From: Amyelois transitella | Taxonomy: Eukaryota; Arthropoda; Insecta; Lepidoptera; Pyralidae | Length of the DNA stretch: 64,000 bases | Assembly: GCF_032362555.1 (NCBI RefSeq) | Contig: NC_083516.1 | Location: 10,503,001 to 10,567,000, forward strand | Reading direction: 5' to 3' | Part shown: in pieces, positions 25,401 through 34,400 of the stretch | Layout: every line of letters begins with the position of its first letter | Position numbering within the stretch: position 1 is the stretch's first letter | Program-made: the position numbers and the translations under genes | The notes under the pieces: model-generated | What the model saw: the letters and a program-made list of their open reading frames with translations, nothing else | What the model was told of the DNA's origin: nothing | Database searches by the model: none

Positions 25401-28400
25401 ATCTCAGGAACTATTGGTTCAAATTGTAAAATTATTTTTGTGTTGAATAGACTATTTATTAGTGTCCGACCGAAGGTCTATTTTTGGCCGAAGCCGAAGC
25501 CGAAGCCGATTAATCGGCTATCGCCACAACCTTCGGCCGAAGCCGAAGCCGAATTCTCTATCCGTTTCAGTCAAAATATTAAATGTACAGAAAAAATATT
25601 TTTACCGTTTTATTATTATATGTAGTATTTTGATTTTCAGTTTTTTTACATAAAATACTCAAACAATACAATAAAAATATATTTTTAATAATAAAAAATA
25701 TCTTGTAATTGTTGGGTGTCGATCTTGGACCGCCAACTTCACAGTCTCACGGGCTAACCACTGGACCATCGAAGCCGTTGCGTTGGTGTCGAAATTAAAG
25801 TAGACTACATACATCCCTTGCGGGGTAGACAGAGCCAACAGACTTGAAAAGACTGAATGGCCACGTTCAGCTATTTGACTTAATGATAGAATTGAGATTC
25901 AAAAAGTGATAGGTTGCTCGCCCATCGCCTAAAAAAGAATCCCAAGTTTGTAAGCCCATCCCTTAGTCGCCTTTCACTTATATTTATATGTTATAGGTAT
26001 AATGCCGTCGTATAATGATAAATGACTTTGAATTTTTAATTTCGCAACTTATTTGCAGGCATACTGATGCCTTGAGTTCATTCAAATGTCGATAACTTTT
26101 TTTTTGTGAACCGATTTTGTTGAAACAAACTTTAAATGTTATTCTGAGTTAAAACAAAGCAATTGGTGAAAGTTTGAAGTAAATCGGTTTAGTACTTTCG
26201 GAGATAATCGTGATCATACATACAGATAGACAGACAAGAAATTAAAAAAAAATATTTTTTTTCTATTATTCATTCTAAGTGTCCCTCTATCCATTTCAGT
26301 CGAAAATACTAAATGTACAGACAAAATATTTTTACTGTTTTATTATATGTATAGATAGATAAAAGTTTGTGATTTACCTACTGGTAAAAAATAATGATTT
26401 GATTTCTTACAAAAACACTCGTTTAAATACACGTACGGACTTGTTTTGATGCATGCCAACGCCGCCTCATGACTTTCGTAACAGTTCGTTCAATCTCGAC
26501 GGTCGCTCGGACCTTCGGCGAAACCTTCGGCTTCGGCCGGATTTTGGGCCGAAGCCGAATGTTTCGCCGAAGGTGGATTTTTTGGCCGAAGGTGGCCGAA
26601 GCCGAAGCCGAAGCCGAAGCTTCGGTCGGACACTACTATTTATAGGCTTTTGGCTATATAACATCACGCTGCAACTATTAGGAGCGAAGAAATAATGGAA
26701 ATTGTGAAAATAAAAAACGGGAAAAATTCATCCTTGAGGGCTTCAATGATGCCCAAAATAACTATTCCACACGGACGAAGTCGCGGGCACAGCTAGTAAA
26801 TAATAATTTTTAGAATGAAAGGTACCAAAGGGCTTCTTCATGTTGGCTTCGGCCCCATGTACGCCTCCCAAATGATGGGGTTCCTAATGGGTCTGACTAC
26901 ATTTTATATATATCAACATAATAATATAATATTACTAGCTGTCTCGGCAAACGTTGTTTTGCCATATAAATAATTTTCATGTTATTTCTAGTTAAAAAAA
27001 CAATGTTAAGGGTGGACAACAATTATCACTAAGGGGTATGAATAATTGATGTTGGCCGATGTACAGACCTACTCAATATGCACACAAAATTTCATGAGAA
27101 TCGGTCAAGCCGTTTCGGAGAGGTACGGGAACGAACATTGTGACACGAGAATTTTTCTATAATTAATATAATAATATAGTATTAATAATGGACACATCCT
27201 TGAGGAAACTTAAATAGTTACTTCAAGAATATCTTTCCCATGGATGTCGTAAAATGCGATTAAGGGATAAGTTAATAAACTTGGGATTCTTCTAGTGGGC
27301 GATGGGCTAGCTACCTGTACATACATACATACATATGGTCACGTCTATATCCCTTGCGGGGTAGACTGCCAACAGTCAATCTTGGAAAAGACGAATGACC
27401 ACATTCAGCTATTTGGCTTAATGACAGAATCGAGATTCAAATAGTGATAGGTTGCTAGCCCATCGCCTAAAAAAGAATCCCATGTTTGTAAGCATATCCC
27501 TAGCAACCTGTCACTATTTAAATCTCAATTCTGTCATTAAGCCATACAGCTGAACGTGGCCTTGCAGTCTTTGTAAGACTGACTCTGTCTACCCCGCAAG
27601 GGATATAGACGTGACGATATGTATGCACATCTATTTCCAGGTACCTGGTGTTTCCTAACGATGTGGACCATCAACCAGTACGGGGAGGACATCCTCCGAG
27701 GCTCTGTCGGCCCCGCCGCGCTCACGGGCGCGGGCGCGGCGCTGGCGGGCTGCACCCTGTACGCCATCTCGAGGCAACCGGTGTCTGAGAAGAAACTGGC
27801 TTTCTCTGTAAGCATACATACATACATACATACATAAAATCACGCCATCACTCAATGAAATAAATAATAACAGTATGCATAAATATCCGTAAAACTCACT
27901 TTCAAGGACAAAATTTGGAATAAATAAATATATACGGGACAAATTACACAGATTGAGTTGGCCTCGAGGTAAGTTCGAGACTTGTGTTACGAGATACTAA
28001 CTCAACGATACTATATTTTATTATAAACACTTATATACCTAGATAAATATCCAAAATCCAGGCCAATCAGAGAAAGTTCGTTTCTCATTGTGCCCTGGCC
28101 GGTATTCGAACCCGGGACCTCCGGCGTCACAGACAAGCGTACTACCGCTGCGCCACAGAGGCCGTCAAATGTGTAGAACGTCTTAAAAAAGGGAGATATT
28201 AGGAGTACCCGTAATCGTCAAATGTGCATGAAAAGAGTAATGAGTGTGGAGGAAGTGGGAGAGGTCTGTAAGTTATGCATACATACATACATAAAATCAC
28301 GCCTCTTTCCCGGAGGGATAGCCAGAGACTACTCCTTTCCACTTGCCACGATCTCTGCACACTTCCTTCGCTTCATCCACATTCATAACTCTCTTTATGC

Positions 28401-31400
28401 AAGCTGTAAGTATACATATAAAGCATGGCTTAAAAGGAGGCACCAGTCTACACGACTACGAGTTTTAGAAAATAAAAATTTTATATATTAAAAAAATATA
28501 TATATATACAATAATTGGAAAAATATAAAGGTAGATTTGCGTGCCGTGTGGTTCCAGGCACCAATATAAAAAAGAATAGGACCAGTCCATCTCTTTTCCA
28601 CCTTTCCATTTGATCAAGATACGTTCTTCTAGGTCTTCTCACTCCGACCTTTCCCTCCAAGGTAAGGTATGCAGCAAGTGGAAATCCATAGTCTCCGTCT
28701 GCCCCGATGGGAGACAGACGTGGTGGTAGGTATGTACAAATATCGGATGTTCTGCACAGGTGCCGCTGGTGCCGTGGCTTCCCGGCATAAGCATCCTGAT
28801 CAACGTGTACCTGATGCTGAACCTGGATTACATGACCTGGGTGCGATTCGCCGTGTGGTTGGCGGCTGGTGAGTTATTTCCCTTTTCTCGTTATTAATAT
28901 CTGTCATTATTATATTGTAACATGGCCGTTCAGTCTTTTCAAGACTGTTGGCTCTGTCTACCCTGCAAGGGATATAGTCGTGACCATATGTGTGTATGTA
29001 TTATATTGTGCCGTGTGGTTCTCAGAATTAAAGAATAAGGTCACTTTATATCTATAACATCAATGTCGTAAAAGGAGACTAAGGAAAAGGCTTATAAACT
29101 TGGAGTTCTTGTAGGCGATGGGCTAGAAACCTGTCATTATTTGAATCTCGATTCCATCATTAGGACGTACAGCTGAACGAAATATTTTCAAGACTGTTAG
29201 CTCTGTTCACCCCGTTAAGGATTTAGACGTCATTTTATGTACATATGTATGTAAAATCATCATCTTACATACCTCATCATCCTTCTGTCGTTTGACTATA
29301 AGGAAGAACCCGGGGTCAGTCCATGGTCACAAACTCAAGAGAAAGGTAAAACTGGTAATATGAGGAAAGGATATAAAATATAATCTAATATATTTAAACG
29401 AGCAATTCTTGTATATATATAATCAGGATCTCGGAAACGGCTCCAACGATTCTCATGAAAGTTACTTTGAAATTGATGATGATGAAAGTGGCTTTTCGGC
29501 TCAAGGAATCGATTTATCAAGGTCCTAGTTTCGAGAAAAGCTCGGTTCCCAAGATATATAAGCGTTTTAAGAAACTATATCAGCGCCATCTCTGGTAGAC
29601 CGAGTAAAGCTCGGTCAACCGGGTACTAAAATATAATATAACTTATATTAGGTATAAACCTATCAGTAAAACTTTTTACACTTTTAATCGAATCTAAAAC
29701 TCGGAAGTTTCTGCCTACTACGTCACTAAAATCGGTTATAATCAATACTTTAGTAATAGAATTTCAATTATATTTTCTTAAAACCTCAATCACTTTGGGC
29801 TGTATCTCTTTCGCTCGCCAACTCCACACGAAGTCTATATGATTGAACAAGTCATTGTTTATCAACATATATTCCACCACGTTGGGGAGCTCCCTAGCCT
29901 GCTTCCTCGTGTCCTCTAACACCGACAGCCTATCATTCTTAGAAGCTAGAATGAATACCCTCATAGTCACCCTCTTCAGCTCATACTCGGGTGGAACTTT
30001 AGAATTGTACATCTCCATATTCTTCACTGGACCATAGTCGTAATTAGCAAAACGTTTAGACACCAACATCTGTAGCATATGCTCCAGATTCCTCCGGGAC
30101 GTCCCAGCTGGATAGTTCCAGAACAAAGTCGATATGAACTCCGGCTCCAGACCTTCGGAATCGAAGCCGTTGGCCACGAATAGGAACCACCTGCACGCTT
30201 CTAAACCAACGGCAGTCTGGCCGCAGAAATTCCTCAACAGTGTTGCTCTAGCACCGTTATACTCCCCCAACTCCTCAATTTTGTACCGCTTCACCAGATC
30301 TCTTAGAGCATACCCGAATTGTATGACCGTTGGTAACCTCTTTGTAACGTAATGCACATGACACACCGGCGCTAAAGCTATAAATATTCTGATCTTCCCA
30401 TTATACTCCGGTCTTTCGGAGCCAAGTATGTACGTAATCAGCGTGCCTTCGGAATGTCCCATCAAAGACAACTCAGTCTCCCCAGTCTTGTTCAAAATGA
30501 AGTCTATAAACGTTGCAAGATCTGAGCACCCGTGCTGGTGCGGACCGAACTTCCAGAATGACTTGTCGGAGTCAGGATTCATGGTGACGTGTCTCCGAGA
30601 ATACCGATTCCCTCTGTAGTTCCCGAGCCAAATATCGAAGCCGGCATTATGTAAGGCTACGACCCAGGAATCGTTCCCTCTCATGACGTACTCGTTGCTG
30701 GAGCCCATGAGGCCGTGCATGATGAGCAGAGGCTTGGAAGAGTTTCCTGGGACACGGAACAGCGTCAGAATGTAGCCGTCTTCAGTCGTCACCTCATATT
30801 CTTCGACCGCTCCAACATATTTCAGTGCAAGACCTTTGAAATCGAGTCTTCCATCTTCGGGCACTTTCTTGAATTGTGCCTGAATTGTAGCTGATATTGT
30901 CAGAATTAATATTATGATTTTATTCATGGTATTATACTGATTTGGTTGAAGTGGTGACTGCGATTGATGCACTTGAGGAATTATTTGAAACTGTCTGTTT
31001 TAATATATTCAAAATACAAGTACAATGTTAACGAAATTAAAATATGTTTTACTCGTGTACAAAGTCATGCTATAGGACGAGTGTATTAAACATACGCGCT
31101 TGCTTGTAACGCTATTTTTGATTTTTAATTTTGATAAAATACTAGCTACCCGCCCCGGCTTTGCACGGCACGCAGAATTTATACATATAAAACATCATCT
31201 TGAATAATTGTATCTATTCCAAAAAAGAAAACTGTATCAAAACCCGTTAAATTAATTACATACATACATACATATAATTACGTCTATATCCCTTGCGGGG
31301 TAGACAGTGCCACAGTCTTTAAAAGACTAAAAGGCTACGCTCAGCTATTTGGCTTATAATAGAATTGAGATTCAAATAGTGACAGGTTGCTAGCCCATCG

Positions 31401-34400
31401 CCTTTAAGAAGAATCCCAAGTTTATAAGCCTATCCTTAGTCGCCTTTTACTACATCCATGAGAAAGAGATGGAGTGGTCCTATTCTTTTTTCTATTGGTA
31501 CCTACCGGGAACCACACGGCATTACTAACATCTGTTATAATTTATTTCTGAAAACGTTTTCTTAAGTACATATACTTCCATTAAGTTTGACAGTGGAAAA
31601 TGAACGAGTTTCAATAACCTACGTCAACCTTCATCAACAGTGAATTATATAGAAAAAATTGATTGGGAATTCCCTCCCCGCATGTCTCTACCCCGATACA
31701 TACAACTCGGGGATTTTCAAGGCAAGAGTGAATAGGCACTATTTGAGCTTGCGTACACCACCTTAGGCCTCATCTTGCTTATCACCAGGCAGATTAAGGT
31801 CAAACGCACTCAAAATCTATTATAAAAAAAAGTAGTTACGCATAAAAAAAATTGCTGTAAAAAAATTCTTCCACTTTTGCTTGAGATGATTCAAATTCAA
31901 AATGTTTATTTCATATCATAAAGTACATCAGTTGAATTACAGTTACTGCTTATAAATAGGTACAATATGAACACTCTTGGGCATGAAAATTTAAAAATAA
32001 TGAAATTTTTAAAATATGAGGCCAAAAAAAGAATTGGTTTTTGGTTATATATTTATCATTTTGTTCACAATTTGCTCTCACAAACTTAATCATTGATTAA
32101 ATGTGCGTCTCCTACTTCATCACTCGTAAATGCTTATTAATATTAAAATTTATTTATATCTTTATACTTCTATTAAAAAAAAAATACATACTTGTTGACG
32201 TTGACAGATGTCTACATATTATGCAAATTATGTTATGATACACGGTACAACACCATCGTAGTTTTTCTGAACACCCTGTGTGTGTGTAGCAAGTGTGTTT
32301 TTATGATTTTTATTTAATACATTAATAACTTATTAACATAAGTCATTTTCAATAAAAAAAAAAATCACATTTTTGTTAATAAAAAAAAGTAATTTCAAAA
32401 ATACGCATGTTTCATTACATTTGATAATTTATTTATTTTTTCTTCTCGTGGCTATACATTATTTTATTTACTTAATTGTGTGGTTCCCGGCACTAATAGA
32501 AAAAAGAATAGGACCACTCCATCTTTTTCTCATGGATGTCGTAAACGGCAATTAAGGGAAAGGCAAATAAACTTAGGATTCTTCTTAAAGGCGGTGGACT
32601 TGCAACCTGTCATTATTTGAATCTCAATTTCATCTTTACTCAATACAGCTGAACGTGGCCTTTCAGTCTTTTGAAGACTGTTGGCTCTGCCTACACCGCA
32701 AGGGATATAGACGTGATTATATATCCTTTCTCGTTAAATAAAGTAAACAAACACACAAGTCATGTGTACGAAATTCATAAAACTAATAGTCACTTAGTCA
32801 TGGAATAAATTAAATGTGACGACGTTATTTTTAAAATATTATTAATTTTATTTTAATACAATTTGCATGTACAAATAAATAGTTATAAATAACTTAATAC
32901 ATTATTACAATTACACTCAAACTCTTATATTAATAGTTTTATAGAAAATTAACAATTAAGAATTATACTCTTTCAAAATTTTCAACACTTTCGGGTGGAC
33001 GTATTGTCGCGATTGTCGGCTCCATAGGAAATCTATATGATTGAATGAATCGCTGTCAACAAACGTGTACTCCATCACATTAGGCAGTTCCTTAGCCTGG
33101 CGTCCACTGTCGCCGAGCGCTGACAAGCGATCATTTCTAGCAGCGATCAAATATTTACTCATTGTAACTTTACTCAGATCATATTCCGGAGGCAATTTAG
33201 ATTTATACCTCCTCAAATTTTCCACCGGACCGTAATCGAATTTCGCGAACCGTTTAGACGCCATTATCTGCAGGAAATGCTCCAAGTTAGTTCTAGAAGT
33301 ACCGACTGGATAGTGCCAGAACAGGGTCGACATAAATTCAGGAATTAAGCCCTCCGGGTCGTTGCCTGAAACTAGAAATAGTATTTGACGGCACACCTTA
33401 ATACCTATAGCGTTATGACCGCAGAAGCTTCTTGTCATAGCGCCGGTAATACTGTCGAATCCGGCTATTTCTTCCACTTTGAAATGCTTAAATAACTTGA
33501 TGAATATAAACCCTATCTCGACTAACACAGGGTGTCTTTCTATCATCTTGTCCACGTGGCAAATCGGCGCCATAGCGATGAATACTTTAATCTTGTCGTT
33601 GTATTCCGGTCGTTCAGCTGCGAGGATGTATGCTATCATGGTACCTTCGGAATATCCAATCAAAGACAGTTGTTTCACACCTGTCCTGTTCAGAACGAAA
33701 TCTATTGACGTTGCCAAGTCGTGATAGCCATGTTCGTGCGGTCCGAAGTACCAGAAAGTGGAATTCGCGTCAGGATCGAGAGTCATATGCCGGCGGGAGT
33801 ACCTGTTCCCCCTATAATTGCCGAACCAAATGTCATAACCTTCATTTTTCAATGACACAGCCAAAGAGTCGTTGCCGCTTATGATGAAATCATCTGAAGT
33901 GGCTAGAATGCCGTGCATGAGGAGCAGAGGTTTCGTGTTATCACCAGGGATGCGGTATATTTTAAGGACGTATCCATCTTCTGTAGTGACGTCGTATTCT
34001 TGGACCGCTCCCGCGTATTTAAGGGCGAGACCGGTGAAATTTAGTCGCCCATCCTCGGGGACTTCTTTATTGTCCAATGACAGCGCGACTGGTGCGCTGT
34101 ATAGAATGACCGCTAGTATTGTAAGTAGCATGCTGTAAGCGGAGTCTTTAGCCTACTTGATCTAAAGATGTGTGTGCTCTCCATGCATCTGGAAGATGAA
34201 AATATTTTTCGTGGAATGTGTCGTTAATTTTAGAAAATACCTCCAATGCAATTTCGAACATGTCAGGAGGTCAAGTGATTTTTGGAACTCTTGTTAAGTT
34301 ACAATTCTTTAAAAGTATAAGTTTATAAAAAAAATGCACATTTATACTAAATATATTTTATTTTTTGATATATTTTAATTTATTAACTTCTCACTCAATA

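Larger units (their letters stand above)
25460..26635. mobile_element. Non-autonomous hAT-like DNA transposon
   Basis: 16-bp terminal inverted repeats TAGTGTCCGACCGAAG are bounded by a perfect 8-bp target duplication CTATTTAT (25452-25459 and 26636-26643), the hallmark of hAT elements. Both ends carry repeated GCCGAA hexamers in opposite orientation. The interior holds an F1 fragment, a tRNA-like piece and an internal direct repeat (about 25560-25622 and 26290-26352). No transposase frame is seen. It sits inside a Helitron. Confidence 0.8.
25352..26796 (+). mobile_element. H1 Helitron interrupted by a hAT-like element
   Basis: Begins TCTATACTAATATTATAAAG, ends with a GC hairpin and CTAG, flanked by A and T. 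The body is split by 25460-26635. Confidence 0.8.

Noticed and set aside
26453..26695. Arg/Pro-rich protein in the GCCGAA region
   Set aside because: Open frames on both strands arise from the hexamer repeat of a transposon end.
30928..30972. N-terminal extension MHQSQSPL... of a nested lipase
   Set aside because: It would bury the signal peptide behind 15 polar residues; the ATG at 30927 fits the paralogues.
33041..34138. Plus-strand genes opposite the nested lipase
   Set aside because: These are complementary-strand shadows of a strongly conserved lipase frame.
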